From contig CAXKWD010000007.1 in NCBI GenBank assembly GCA_964059195.1, positions 62,558,705 through 62,622,704 on the forward strand: DNA of 64,000 nucleotides, written 5' to 3'. Source of the stretch: Ectobius pallidus. Taxonomy: Eukaryota > Arthropoda > Insecta > Blattodea > Ectobiidae. This document shows positions 1-11,830 of the stretch, in pieces. The stretch's first letter is position 1. Each line of letters opens with the position of its first letter. The notes under the pieces were generated by a model, which was given only the letters and a program-made list of their open reading frames with translations, was not told the DNA's origin and did no database searches. A program made the position numbers and the translations under genes.

Positions 1-18
1 CTTGCGTGGGACTCACTG
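1..18. mobile_element. Right terminus of a Tc1/mariner-like MITE (cut by the window edge)
   Basis: The first 18 bases match the right end of the complete MITE at 19049-19927, with one difference in the shared terminal sequence, and are followed by the expected TA. Only the terminus is inside the window. Confidence 0.6.
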
Positions 19-20
19 TA

Positions 21-1240
21 GTTAGTTCACTGCTGAGCACACTATAAGCGAGGGATATGCAAAAAAATAAATATCTAATTTTTATGAATATATATTTGGA
101 AAAACATTGTTTTTTGTGTAAGATAACAATTTTCTGCATTTTTCAGTCGGTAGATATGAAAGCAGATGTCCGTGAAAAACAGTTTAAACACACCGTAATT
201 TTCGGCTGGAAAATTATACATGGTATATTGTGCAGTCTACTCAGGGAAACGTAGAACTAAAAGGAAAAGGAATCAGTCCTTTCTGGCAGCATGAATCAAC
301 TTGCATTATTGTGCCGGGCTTCCAGCCGGTAATGTATGCCAATAAGTTAAAGAGATTTTCTGCTCCATTATGACCGATATGGTCATTATCAAATATGCCG
401 GTACTTACAACCTCCCCTTAATTTCCGCAAAAATATAAATAATTTTCTTCTTGATCTGTGATGATTAAAGTTGTCTTTTAAATGAAAGAACCATAAAAAT
501 GAATCAAATAGAATAGGGGAAAATAAGATAATCTAGTTCCACGCTTTATCACATTCAAGAATATAGTACATGGTTTTTAAGCCCAACACAGACGGAGCAA
601 AAAATTAAACAGAAACAAAAAACACTACCATCCACCAATACGCCAGGGTCCGCACTGTGGAAGCGACAGTGCTCTCTATCCCTCGCAGCCGCGCGCCGGC
701 CGCGGCGTGCATCTTCCTATGTCCGCATGCACACAACAGTCAAACACAATGCCGCTGGAACTGTGAAGCGCACAGTTCCATACAAAGATTTTCTTTTAAC
801 TATTCAATAAAATGGGGGATGGCTACTGGCATTAAGCTTAAAGATTATATATTGTACAAGTATACAGAAAGAATTAAAGAAGAAAGGACTCATTACATTA
901 TTATACTATAATAATTCTCTTATATTATATTAGAACTCATATTATATGGATAATAACAAGTGGAAATAGGGGGTGCTGCAGTTCCACAGTGCATATACAC
1001 GAGCCGCCACTGAACAACATAAAACTAAGAAAAATCTCATTATTAGTGTACCGTTAATGCTGAATACGTAATTGAAGGTATACGAAATATCGCACTCCAC
1101 ACGCGGGTGTTAATGAAGTATTTGTAAGTCTAATACAGTACAATTAAAACTTATTAGGGTCGTAGTGACCTTACATCATCAGTTAAGGATTAAAATACAA
1201 GTTGCATGATACCGTTCTGCTTGATCAGTGTACAGTTCTA
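21..1240. other. Intergenic, no gene recognised
   Basis: Short open frames exist here but none resembles a known family and none has plausible gene context. A GC-rich patch lies near 690-720. Nothing else is supported. Confidence 0.5.
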
Positions 1241-1319
1241 AATGAAAACTCTATTGTTCAACTTTTTTCCACTTATGCCTTTTGATGTCTTTAAGGGCAT
1301 CTGGAAATTTGAAGTTTCG

Positions 1320-1495
<176 letters not shown>

Positions 1496-1499
1496 ACTG

Positions 1500-2085
1500 G
1501 TTTACCCCTTCCAATGCCCATGGGAGAAGGAATAATCTTTGATCAATGAATCAGAAATAGAAATACCCCTAGGGTGAGCTCAAAATGAAGCATGCCTCCT
1601 CCCAAGACAACACATACAATAGTACAGATTAGCGGACAGGCAACTTTCGGGGTGGGCATTAAGTAAAGGCCAAACCGGCATATTGACCTTTGTAAGTGAG
1701 GAAACCCTATAAAAAGACCACACTTAGCTTGTTCGGCCATGGGATCTGAATTCGTGGGGAAAAAATTGTTTTAGATCGCGCAATAGGCTCCACTCACCAA
1801 CTCTCTAATGGGACCCACCTGGGAAGGAGGGGTTTAGGGTTTCGAATGTCTCCTCTTAGATGGCGTTGCTAGTAATTCAAAAGGTGAAACTGGGAAAAAT
1901 GTATCTACCCTTTATCTCTTCCTTTTCCTCTCTCTTCCTCCCTTTCTCTCGTCTTCTCCTTGTCCTACTTGCCTATTTGGATTCTACACCACAGAATATC
2001 AACATACAACATATTAAAAAATCATTAACTTCGGACCTTTTTCCAGGCAAAAGTACCTGGTGACTGGACTATAAACCGTTCCACG
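1500..2085. other. Intergenic, no gene recognised
   Basis: No motif, RNA gene or mobile-element end could be supported between the microsatellite and the satellite array. Confidence 0.45.
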
Positions 2086-2129
2086 GCCTTCAAGGAAATC
2101 GCCCAACAGAACGTCCTGACGGGGGGGGG

Positions 2130-2440
2130 GAGGGGGAAAGAACCCTATTGATATTGGACTAAATCGGTTGACCGGTACCGGAGTAAAGCCCAATTTAGTG
2201 TCTATTTTAAAGGCGCGATAACTCATATACGCTTTATCGGATTTTCATGAAACTTGGTATACAAATTTATAAAGTCCATGGGAAGAAGTCTATTGATATT
2301 AGACAAAATCGGTTGGCCGGTACCGGAATAATCCCCAATTTAGTGCCTTTTTATGGTAATATATCACAAAAGGCGCGGATAACTCAAACACGCTTCATTG
2401 GATTTTCATGAAACTTGGTATAAGAATTTATGACGTCAGT
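2130..2440 (-). repeat. Interspersed ~150-bp satellite units, inverted orientation
   Basis: Two units containing the phrase cggttgaccggtaccgga and its variants lie in the opposite orientation to all the other copies further right (2590-5790). The orientation switch between about 2440 and 2590 makes a palindromic arrangement. Confidence 0.75.
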
Positions 2441-2589
2441 TTGACGGTCTAGTTGGATAAGCGCTTGTAAAGCAATATAGCTAACTGTATTTTAATTGCC
2501 AAAGCCTTATAAGATCACAGTAAAACAATTGACTATGCTGTCATGATAACTGATTTGCATTTCATAAATTCTTTCGAATACGTATATTA

Positions 2590-3445
2590 TCATAAAACAG
2601 GCACTAAATTGAGCATTACTCCGAAACAGGTCAACCGATTTTATCCAATATCAATAGACGTCTTCCCATGGGCATTATAAATGTGTATACCAAGTTTCAT
2701 AAAAGACCCGTAAAGCGTATTTGAGTTACCGCGTCTTTAAAATAGACACTAAATTGGGTTTTACTCCGGTACCGGTCCACCGATTTAGTCCAATATCAGT
2801 AGACGTCTTCCCATGTACATTATAAATGGGTATACAAAGTTTCAGGAAAATCCAATAAAGAATATCTGAGTTATCGCGACTTCTTATATATTAACATAAA
2901 TCACTAAATTGGGTATTATTCCGGTACTGGCCAACCGATTTAGTCGAATATCAATAGACGTCTTTCCATGTACATTATAAATGTGTATACAAAGTTTCAT
3001 AAAAATGCGATAAAGCGTATTTGAGTTATTGCGCCTTTAAAATAGACACTAAATTGGGTTTTTTTCCGGGAACGGTCAACAGATTAGGTTCAAATTCCAC
3101 AGGGTACTTCACATAGACGCCGTAAATGCGTATACCAAGTTTCATGGAAATCCGATACAGCGTAGGCCTATTTGAGTTATGGCACCTTTCTATTAGAAAG
3201 GCGCCATAATCTATTAAAATAGACATTAAATTGGGCATTACTCCGGTACCTCTCAACCGATTTGGTTCAATATCAACAGGGTTCTTCCCATGGACATTAT
3301 AATTGTGTTTTCCAAGTTTCATGAACATCTGAAAAAGCGTATTTGAGTTATGGCGCGTACAAACACACGGACGGACGAACGGACAGACGGACAGACATTT
3401 TTCGTCCCCACACACAATCTCATAACGTGCCATACTGACACTTAA
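2590..3445 (+). repeat. Satellite array, block 1
   Basis: Units of roughly 140-180 bp each contain 'ggtaccggtcaaccgattt', then 'ccaatatcaatag', then 'ccaagtttcatgaaaatcc'. The block ends in a degenerate cgga/caga tetranucleotide tract and the tail 'cacacaatctcataa'. On the minus strand the block reads as an open frame of 135 codons (3026-3433) with internal repeats. The identical terminal module recurs at 4710-4800 and 5695-5790. Confidence 0.85.
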
Positions 3446-3585
3446 TAAAATCAGGTAAACTGATATAATAAAGTGCCAGTTTGCTTTTTTTAATCAGTAA
3501 TAAACGCAATTATGATAGGCCAATACAGAACAGTTATTTTTGTTATAGATCTCCGAGTTAAACTCCAAAATCAAAATGCGCTGGC

Positions 3586-3588
<3 letters not shown>

Positions 3589-3628
<40 letters not shown>
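3589..3628. repeat. (AAT)n microsatellite
   Basis: About 13 uninterrupted taa/aat triplets. Confidence 0.95.
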
Positions 3629-3869
3629 CAATTGGCCTACGATTCGCTGATATGTCTGTTTCAAGTTTAAAGCAGCCTTAAAGGTTATGAATGAATAATA
3701 AGTAAATATGAAATCAACCTGTCAGGAATTACATTAGGTATTGCTGCACAGGAACGAATAAGAAAAATACTCACATTAAAATATAGCCTATTGTAAATAT
3801 CGGTAGTCTACATATCCATAGAATGCACAATATAATATCAACATTCAATGGCTAGTTTTTTTTAAATCT

Positions 3870-4905
3870 TTTATTTACATTATTTAAATTATTATTTATT
3901 TTACGCTGACATCGTTATGAAGAAACGAATCCATCAAGGCTGTTATCAATATCAATATCAAAGGTCTAAAGTTTCATACTTAATCTTAATTCAAACTCGT
4001 ATACACTGATATAAGACATTCTTAAAATATGTTAACATTTCACGAAATATACAGGCGATGACCTCCACTTAATGTATGTAGGCCTAATTATTTCAGAGTA
4101 ATATATCTTCTGTATATAACAGCATTCAACTTGATGAACGAAGTAAACATCTGACTAGTTTGATAATCAATGTGTCATGGCTTACTATTGCAAATTCCAA
4201 GACTGTAAAACGATATGTTTTCAGAATAACAGGTTTGCATTTGTTAAATTTGTTATAATATATTACCATAAAATAGGCACTAAATTGGGCATTACTCCGA
4301 TACCGGTCAACCGATTTTATCCAATATCAATAGACGTTTTCCCATGCACATTATAAATTCATATGCCAAGTTTCATGAAAATCCGATAAAGCATGTATGA
4401 GTTACCGCATCTTTAAAATACACTAAATTGGGTTTTACTCCAGTACCGGTCAACTGATTAGGTCCAAATTCAATAGGTTACTTGTCATGTACGTCATAAA
4501 TGGGTATACCAAACTTCATGAAAATCCTATAAAGCAAATTTGAATTATGGCGCCTTTCTAATATAATACTATTAAAATAGGCAATAAATTTGGAATTACT
4601 TCGTACCGGTCAACCGATTTGGTCCAATATCAATACGGTTCTTTCCATGAACATTATAAATGGGTATACCAAGTTTCATTAAAATCCGATTAAGCGTATT
4701 TGAGTTATCGCGCGTACAGACACACGGACGGACGGACGGACGGACAGACATTTTCCCGTCCCCACACACAATCTCATAAAGTACCATACTGGCACTTAAT
4801 AACATAACAAATTTACAATCGTATATTGATATTGTTAGCAGCCTTGATTGATTTGTTTCTTCAAAACGGTGGCAGTGACGGCTAAATAATAATTTTAATA
4901 AAATC
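3870..4905. repeat. Inverted arms flanking satellite block 2
   Basis: Sequence at about 3870-3962 (including 'aagaaacgaatccatcaagg') reappears reverse-complemented at about 4818-4905. The arms embrace satellite block 2, so this looks like part of a larger foldback or TIR element. No coding region is recognised here. Confidence 0.55.
4260..4800 (+). repeat. Satellite array, block 2
   Basis: Three further units of the same family (cores near 4295, 4440 and 4605) end in the tetranucleotide tract at about 4725-4750 and the shared tail. Confidence 0.85.
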
Positions 4906-5065
4906 AGGTAAACTGATATAACAAAGTGCCAGTATGTTTTTGTTGATTCAATTATAATTGCAATTATGATATGCAGAAAATAAGTTTTTTTAATCAGATT
5001 AAAATTGACCAGCGTCAGGAGAACTACAGATTTGTGATACCTTGACAATCGCGCACTCACATAAT

Positions 5066-5175
5066 AATAAAAAATAAAATAAAAAAAATCCATGACAAAT
5101 CGGCCCGCTCCGGGATTTGATCCGGGAACCTCCAAAATACGAGCCCAAAACGTTACCATTGGCCAACTCAGTCAG
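5066..5175 (-). mobile_element. tRNA-derived SINE head
   Basis: Read on the minus strand, the segment has an A-box-like tggccaatggtaacg and a B-box-like ggatcaaatcc within about 75 nt. A T/ATTTT-rich tail follows. The acceptor stem is not closed, so this is a SINE rather than a tRNA gene. Confidence 0.6.
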
Positions 5176-5269
5176 TTTGACGGTGATGATTGATAAGCAT
5201 ATGTGAAGGAATAGTGTTAACTGATAAATTATACCGGTAGACAAAAATTAAAAAACATTGATCTTTAAT

Positions 5270-5790
5270 TAGTTTTTACTCTGGTACCGGTCAACCGATT
5301 AGGTCCAAAATTAATAGGTTTCTTACCATGGACGTTATAAATGCTTATACCAAGTTTCATGAAAATCCGATAAAGCATAGTTGAGTTATGGTGCATTTCG
5401 TTATATAATACCATAAAAATGCACTAAATTGGGCATTATTCCGGTACCGGACAACCAATTTGGTCCAATACCAACAGACGTCTTTCCACGGACATTATAA
5501 ATGTGTATACCAAGTTTAATGAAAATCCGATAAAGCGTACTTGAGTTATGGCGCTTTTAAATAAAAACACTAAATTGGGTTTGATGTCAGTACCACTGGA
5601 CCGATTTGGTTCAATATCAATATTCTTTCCATGGACATTATAAATGCGTATACCAAGTTTCATGAAAATGCGATAAAGCGTATTTGAGTTATCTCGCGTA
5701 GAGACACACGGACAGACAGACAGACAGACGGACAGACATTTTTCCGTCCCCCACACACAATCTCATAAAGTCCCATACTGGCACTTAATA
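5270..5790 (+). repeat. Satellite array, block 3
   Basis: Three more units (cores near 5285, 5445 and 5590) with the same terminal tetranucleotide tract and tail. The array abuts the R2-like LINE fragment directly at about 5790. Confidence 0.85.
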
Positions 5791-6057
5791 TTGTGAAGGT
5801 TCACCTTTATCACCAACATTGTTCAATTTGTCAGTAGATCATATTTTCAACGAACTTAGTGAAAACAGGCAAGCTTTAAAATACGGTTTTAAATTAAGTT
5901 CACCTCAGGAGAGATTAACCGTATTAGGATTTGCTGACGACATAGGAATCAAAGGCAAAGATAAAATTTCACCTTCAATCCTCGTACGCCATGCCATTCA
6001 GCAGTTTAATGAAATTGTCTTAGACATTAATATTAACAAATGCAAGGGAATATGTAT
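5790..6057 (+). pseudogene. R2-like LINE reverse transcriptase, left half
   Basis: The translation contains the RT catalytic box as GFADDIG, preceded by a 'LFNLSVDHIF' segment typical of R2/NeSL-type reverse transcriptases. The frame is cut after about 6057 by insertion of another LINE and resumes at 11192. The 5' part is missing: the fragment starts right at the end of the satellite block. Clade assignment is from family memory. Confidence 0.7.
6043..6057. repeat. Target-site duplication of the 6058-11176 LINE (left copy)
   Basis: The 15-mer caagggaatatgtat occurs here and at 11177-11191, exactly flanking the LINE. Joining the flanks restores the reading frame of the R2-like element. Confidence 0.92.
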
Positions 6058-6239
6058 GAATGAATGAATGAATGAATGAAGTGCTTTTATTGTTAACAAG
6101 AAAAACTATCTTTTTACATTATTCGTTGCATGAGCCCTTAGGCTGTCCATGCTTTAACTGTGCACAAGCAAAAATGTATCCTAAAAGTAAAACTAAACAA
6201 CATCCAAACAGTTAAACACTAGTAAATATACAAACAAAA

Positions 6240-6262
6240 CACCACACACACACACACACACA
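6240..6262. repeat. (AC)n microsatellite
   Basis: A run of ac dinucleotides inside the 3' region of the LINE. Confidence 0.85.
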
Positions 6263-6408
6263 CTCCCCACCAAAAATAGCACATACACCAGCAATACCCT
6301 TAAACACACCAACCAAATATATTTTACATATTATTCTATATACAGCCGTCTACCCCATCGGAGTACTCCCCTTACTCCCTCGGTCCCACTCCCTCGGCCA
6401 GTTCCATC

Positions 6409-6870
6409 CTAAGCTGCCTCACTTTGGACATAAATTTCCCCACCCCCCCAAAATCTAGTGTTAAGTAGCAGATCGTATGTGAACAGCTGACCTCTACAAG
6501 AAGCAGTGAAAGACTCTGGTAGATGCCGTTGCCTCAGTGTTTCCGTGAATGTACACTCTGCCAAAATATGGTGTGAAGTTTCTCCTGTCCCACAAAGCGG
6601 GCATATTCTCTCCCCCTCATCATTTGTAATTTTAATTGCCCGCCAAGCTCCTAGACGGAACCAGGCTAAACCAAATCTTTCCTCTTTATTTGCCCCATAC
6701 AAGTAAGTCTCTGTTCCCCAATTTGTCTTGGTTAACATTTGGATCTCCAGAGTGACTTTATTCCTGCATTCCGCTAATGTCACTAGTTTTTCAATATCTC
6801 TCAAACGCTTCTGAACTTTCCGCCACGCATTGTGCCTATTCCTAAACCCCCTCTCAATTATGAACTCCAT
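6409..6870 (-). pseudogene. LINE ORF2 C-terminal region with Cys-rich knuckle
   Basis: The minus-strand frame contains CPLCGTGETSHHILAEC, the CCHC-type motif found at the C-terminus of many insect LINE ORF2 proteins, and 'GLAWFRLGAWRA' just upstream. It is separated from the RT domain by frameshifts between about 6870 and 7147. The knuckle is thought to contribute to RNA or target DNA binding in this family. Confidence 0.8.
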
Positions 6871-7986
6871 TCCTATTTCCTCTAATCCCCTACGTAATCT
6901 ACCCGCTCATGATACTTGGTCTCTCCAAGCTAATTGTTCTCTGCAACACACCGCCCTAATAAGGGATTGATCTCCATGGAGAATCCGCAAGTAATACTTT
7001 ACAGCCTTTATTTTACACTCAATTGAGTCTCTATGGCGTCCAAATTCTCTTAGAACTCCGCAGTTGTCCGTCCCTCTACCCACTCCCGCTATCCCTTTCA
7101 GAAAGTTGCTTTGTACCTGATTAAGTTTTTCTGTTCTCCCCCACCCTCAAATTTCTGCCCCATACGTAATTGTCGATCTAACTACTGCGTTGTACACTGT
7201 GTCTAACAATTTCAGCGAGACCTCGGGAATCTTGTCACGTATCTTCAGTGTTTCCGTCACTTTCGTAATAGCTCTGCGTTTAGTTATGTCTATGTGTTTG
7301 TTCCATTTGCCATTCATAGCCATTGTTACCCCTAAGTAAACAAAATTTTTCACGTTATTTAATTCTTTCCCATCATATGTCCATCTTTCGCTTTTCCCGT
7401 AAACACTCCCGTTCTTAAATGTCATAGTTTTAGTTTTTTCGGCATTTACCACCATCCCCCATTCCCTGGCATACACTTGTAAGTTGTCTAGACTTGTCTG
7501 TAGTCCCTCGACCGATCTTGAGCACAATGTCAGATCGTCCGCGTAGAGCAATGCTGGAATCTTTACCTCCCCCACCACCGGAGCGTCAGTATTTACCCTT
7601 GACGTGGCATCCGTTACATCATCGATGAACAGGTTGAACAGTAAGGGGGATAATATGCAACCCTGCTTCGCCCCTTTATAGCTGGTGACGCTATCCGATA
7701 TCCTATCTTTGTCGTACTTAATACAAAATTCCACATTATCATACACACCCTGAAGAGCCTTAATCATCCTACCCGACATCCCTTTCATCCATAATTTGTA
7801 CCATAATGCTTCCCTCTCCACGGTATCGAATGCTTTCCGAAAGTCCACGAAAGCGCAGTGAAGTTTCCCTCCCTTATTTGCCAGTTGTTTTTGTCTTAGC
7901 GTGTCCAGAATGAATATACTGTCTACAGTGCTACGCCCTCCCATAAACCCCATCTGAAATTTAGAAATTTTGTCATGTCTTGCCAC

Positions 7987-8428
7987 CATAGGCGTAACGA
8001 GGAGGGTTTGGGGGGTTTGAACCCCCCCCATTGATTAAAAAAAGGAAAATTGTATAATTTTTTTAAGTCTGCCCATAAATTACTTAATACAAGTATAAAG
8101 TGTGGGAAGCTTAAAACTCGTTATTTTGCGTGTTAATTTTAAAAATCTTCCGGGGATGGACCCCGGAAGCTTAAAACTCGTTATTTTGCGTCTTAATTTT
8201 TAAAATTTTCCGGGGGAGTTCCCCGGAAGCTTAAAACTCGTTATTTTGCGTCTTAATTTTTAAAATTTTCCGGGGGAGGTCCCCCGGAAGCTTAAAACTC
8301 GTTATTTTACATCTTAATTTTTAAAATTTTTCGGGGGAGGACCCCCCTCTCCCTGGGGGATATTCCATACCCCCCAGACCCCGCGGATGTTATAATCCCC
8401 CCATATGGTCGGCCTGGTTACGCCTATG
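7987..8428. mobile_element. hAT-type MITE with internal 60-bp tandem repeats
   Basis: The element begins cataggcgtaac and ends gttacgcctatg (12-bp perfect TIR). It is flanked by the 8-bp duplication cttgccac (7979-7986 and 8429-8436). An 8-bp duplication and short TIR fit hAT-type elements. It has no coding capacity and splits the LINE RT. Internally it holds four copies of a 60-bp unit. Confidence 0.88.
8104..8345. repeat. 60-bp tandem repeat, four copies
   Basis: Units start at 8104, 8164, 8224 and 8285, each beginning 'ggaagcttaaaactcgttat' and ending in a ccggggg run. The later copies are nearly identical. Confidence 0.93.
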
Positions 8429-8973
8429 CTTGCCACCCACCTCTTTATTCTCTCGCATAGGATTTTACAATAAATTTGACCATAATAGGAAGTAAAGCCA
8501 CACCTCTGTAGGAGTCCGGAGATCCAACCGCGCCTTTGTTTTTATAGATAGGGTGAATGATTGATTTTGCCCAGATGTGCGGATATTTCCCATTCATAAA
8601 TAATTCATTGAATATACTTAGCATCATCTGTAGAAATGTCTCATTTTTGGTGGCCGCCTTGAACATTTCTGATGGTAGACCATCCCATCCTGGTGCTTTG
8701 TTATTCTTCAAGGAGGAAACAGCTTTTTTAATCTCTTCCCTTAAAATTTCCCCATCCAGTTCAGGTACGCTGGGAATCCCTGTTAATTCTTCTGGCCCCA
8801 CAACTAAACCCTCCCAAGCCCCTCCCTGCCCAAAAATGTCCCTAAAATGATCCCTCCATGCATCTGCTGATATTTCGTTCTTTATCCACCCCCTCCCCCG
8901 TAATTTTTTAATACTACCCCATATCTCTAACATATCCCCATTCTCTACTACTCTCCTCAGTTCTTCTGCTTTC

Positions 8974-10113
8974 TTAAGTTGCCAGGTAAAACTTTTTGAG
9001 TTGTGTGACTTCTTTGTAGTTTTTCCTCAGCTGCACATATTCTGACCTATTCCCACCATCCCCACGTCTTCGAAATTTCCTAAGAGCTTCTTCGGCCAGC
9101 CTCTTCGCTTTCCTGCATTCGTCATCATACCAGCCATTCCCTGTTACCCCCCTACCTCTGCCCCGTACTGTCATAAAATTAGCTGCCCTCCTTAAAATGT
9201 TTGTCAGCCTCTCAGCCGATTCTACCCTACCCCCTTGAAGTTGATCTCCTAATTTCGCCAGAAACTGTTCCTCCCTCTCACTTTTCCACTTATATCGGTG
9301 AACTATTTCGCCCTGGTTATCCCCCACCCCCCTTCCCGCTCCTTCTTCTTACATGCTACGTCTACCTTAATCTGCAAAATCACTGGTGAATGTTGTGATT
9401 CGATCCTGTCTCCCACCCAAAAGTCTAAAATTTTGTCAAGTAAGCCCATACTACAAAGAATATAATCTATCACGCTCCCCCCGTTAGCGCTAATAAATGT
9501 TAGTTGTCCCTCCATGTCTCTTCCATATTTCCCGTTAGCAATTTCCAATTCAAAGGCGTCACAAAATGCTAAAAATTCTCTTCCTTCCCCATTCAAAATA
9601 CTGTCCCTGCTGTTCCTGTTTGGTCGCCTCTTGTCCTCTATATCCCCCTCCCCACCCCCTAAGGACACATTTTCGCGTCCCGCTCTTGCGTTGAAGTCCC
9701 CGAGAATAATGAGTTCTGCCCCTGGTTCTTCCGATGTTACACTGGCAACGGCATCTGTCAGGTCCTCAAAGAAATGCGGGTTGGCATATCGAGAGTTGGA
9801 GGCCTATAAATTCCTAATAATATCAGATCAATTTCCCCTACCCTTAAAGAAACCCCTAGCACTCCATCTTGATCTATCTGCAATTTTTTAAATTATCTCC
9901 AATATCTTTCTTGATCGATATAGAAATCCCGCCCGGCCAACGTCCCCTTCTGCCTCTCCGATCATTTCCCTTACTAAAGCTATTAAAATTATCTACTTCT
10001 ATATTATCCTTAAAACTAAGCCACGTTTCCGTGAAGCAAACAACATCTAAACTATTTACAAAATTAATAAAGTCTTTGCATAAAAATCTTCTTCTAAACC
10101 CTTCTATGTTGAA
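8974..10113 (-). pseudogene. LINE ORF2 endonuclease region, frameshifted
   Basis: Pieces of an apurinic-type endonuclease are visible. A start-like 'FNIEGFRRRF' and 'VVCFTETWL' lie near 10110-10030, and 'GGSVIDYILCS' with 'SQHSPVIL' lies in 9303-9668, followed by a linker (8974-9327) leading into the RT. Several frameshifts interrupt it. In LINEs this domain nicks target DNA to prime reverse transcription. Confidence 0.75.
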
Positions 10114-10143
10114 AGTCGCAATGCTGAGGGGTGCATGGAAATC

Positions 10144-11096
10144 CTACTTCCTACCTTGGGGTTGAAACGCCTGTGGCGTAGTAGTGGAGCTGCGTAAATT
10201 CCTCGTTACTGGTGTTTCGGTCCCCCTCCTCATGGCCGGCTCTCGTCCACTTTCCCCTCTCGGAGCATGCGGTGTCTTCTTGGAGGATTGGTTACCACCC
10301 CTCAATGGAGGGACCTGCTGCTTCTGTCTGTCCTCCTCCTTTGACATCTCGCCCAACCGCTGGGTGGGCGCTGCGTTACGAGGGGACTTCGGATCTTCCT
10401 CCCCTACCGACCGCTGCACCTGTTCCTCGTTCCCGCTCTCTGCTGCCACCGCCAGTACAGAAAACTGGTTCCTCTCCTCCACCCCCGTCTTGTCTGCCGG
10501 CATGTCTCTTCCCTGTTGCTGGTCAGGGTTGTCCCATCCGCGTCTCTCAAATTCCTCCAGCTCGTGCCTGGTCCACACGCGCCCATTGATAACAAGCTTA
10601 TCAAATTGCAGTACAGCGTGGCACCCTTGCTTCCTCGCCTCCGTATTTCCCTCACTCTCTCGCTGAAGTCTTCAGAGATGCTCAATCCAGGGCCCCTCAA
10701 ATATTTACTATCCCGCAGTATAAGACATTTCATTTTATAGTGGGCCAGTTTGCATACAATGGGGCGATTTCTATTACCCCATCGTCCCACTCTGTGTGCT
10801 CTCTCGACGTCAATGTCCATGAGGTCGATCCCTATCTGCGCCACCACTCGACGAACCAACATTTCGGTCTCTTCCCAAGTCTCTCTCCTTTCCTCGTGGA
10901 CTCCGTAAATCACAATATTGTTCCGCCTGCTCTGATTTTCTAAGTAGTCCAATTTATCTTCTAGTCTGCCCAGTCTATCCATAGCGGAACTTACTCTTTC
11001 CTCAATACGCTCCATATCTTGTTTACCGTAACACTTACTGAAGCCCTCCTTCATTTCTTGTGCCATCTCCTTTATCATCAACTTCACTTCCTCCAT
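10144..11096 (-). pseudogene. LINE ORF1 (coiled coil plus RRM-like), one frameshift
   Basis: From the ATG at 11096 the protein has an N-terminal coiled coil, then 'LENQSRRNNIVIYGV' and 'VERAHRVGR', the signature of L1-type ORF1 RNA-binding proteins. A frameshift near 10590-10640 moves the frame; the remainder continues to 10144 as a charged low-complexity tail. The upstream extension to 11105 needs a GTG and is not preferred. It would coat LINE RNA. Confidence 0.8.
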
Positions 11097-11191
11097 TGCT
11101 CCCACTTTTGGACACCCTTTACAACTCGCTTCACCCGAACACGACCGCTCACCACCACGTCTCCAAGCAGACTCCTCAAGGGAATATGTAT

Positions 11192-11645
11192 TGAAAAGGG
11201 TGAATTATCTGAACATGATTTTCAAATTTCGCCAGGGAAGACATTGCCTTGCTTGAAAAGAGGAGACTGCATTCGCTATTTAGGTGTTACCTTCTGTGAC
11301 GAAATAAATTTTGACTCTCTTACGACCCTGAGTAAGGTGAAACTGAACTTGGAACTCCTTATTTCATCACCACTCTTGCAGGCAGATCAGAAATTCGCCA
11401 TAATAAACGCCTCGATATGTCCTGGTTTGGTATATCCATTTCAGACAGTCCAGCCTAAAAAAATCCCTCATAAGTTCATCGCTGATGCAGATATCATGGT
11501 GCGAGGGGCACTGAAGGAATTATTACAACTGCCAAATGATATTCCCAATGCTATGGTGTATTTTTTTTTAATTTGTTTATTAACTGCATGTCCCATTACA
11601 ATGAGAGTAATACTACATGCACTAATTACTAACATTACATTTTAA
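11192..11645 (+). pseudogene. R2-like LINE reverse transcriptase, right half
   Basis: Continues the frame broken at 6057: after the duplicated 15-mer come 'GDCIRYLGVTF', 'ADQKFAIINASICPGLVYPF' and 'VRGALKELLQLP', typical of the RT thumb/connection of R2-type elements. The recognisable homology fades about 11550, after which the sequence is T-rich. Confidence 0.75.
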
Positions 11646-11830
11646 TGCGCATATAATATACTGTCTTTTATCTTCCTTATTCTATGGCTGTGGAACTTAT
11701 TAAAACTAAATTTTCATACTATTCTTTACAATATTATTTAACATGTAGGTATACTCTATTTATATAATATTAGTTAATCTCCTGTATTTCTGATATATTA
11801 GTTAACTACTTGTATTACTACTTCATTTTT

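Larger units (their letters stand above)
7147..8933 (-). pseudogene. LINE ORF2 reverse transcriptase, interrupted by a MITE
   Basis: The fingers region lies in 8445-8933 ('NNKAPGWDGLPSEMF', 'SPDSYRGVALLP') and the palm in 7147-8031 ('AFVDFRKAFDTV', 'GAKQGCILSPLLFNLF', catalytic box LLYADD, then a 'VNAEKTKTM' segment). The two parts belong to one domain and are separated by the 442-bp MITE at 7987-8428. RT would copy the element RNA at a nicked target. Confidence 0.9.
6058..11176 (-). mobile_element. Near full-length non-LTR retrotransposon (LINE), 5.1 kb, decayed
   Basis: Minus-strand LINE with a short 5' leader (11176-11097), an L1-type ORF1, and a second ORF with apurinic endonuclease, RT and a C-terminal Cys-rich knuckle. 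It ends in a short gaat/attc repeat tail at 6058-6079. A 15-bp duplication flanks it. Several frameshifts and stops, plus a 442-bp MITE inside the RT, show it is dead. The mix of coiled-coil ORF1, endonuclease and CPLCG knuckle suggests a jockey/CR1-group LINE; the exact clade is not determined. Confidence 0.88.

Noticed and set aside
10184..10666. Pro/Ser/Leu-rich plus-strand frame
   Set aside because: Antisense of the LINE ORF1 low-complexity tail.
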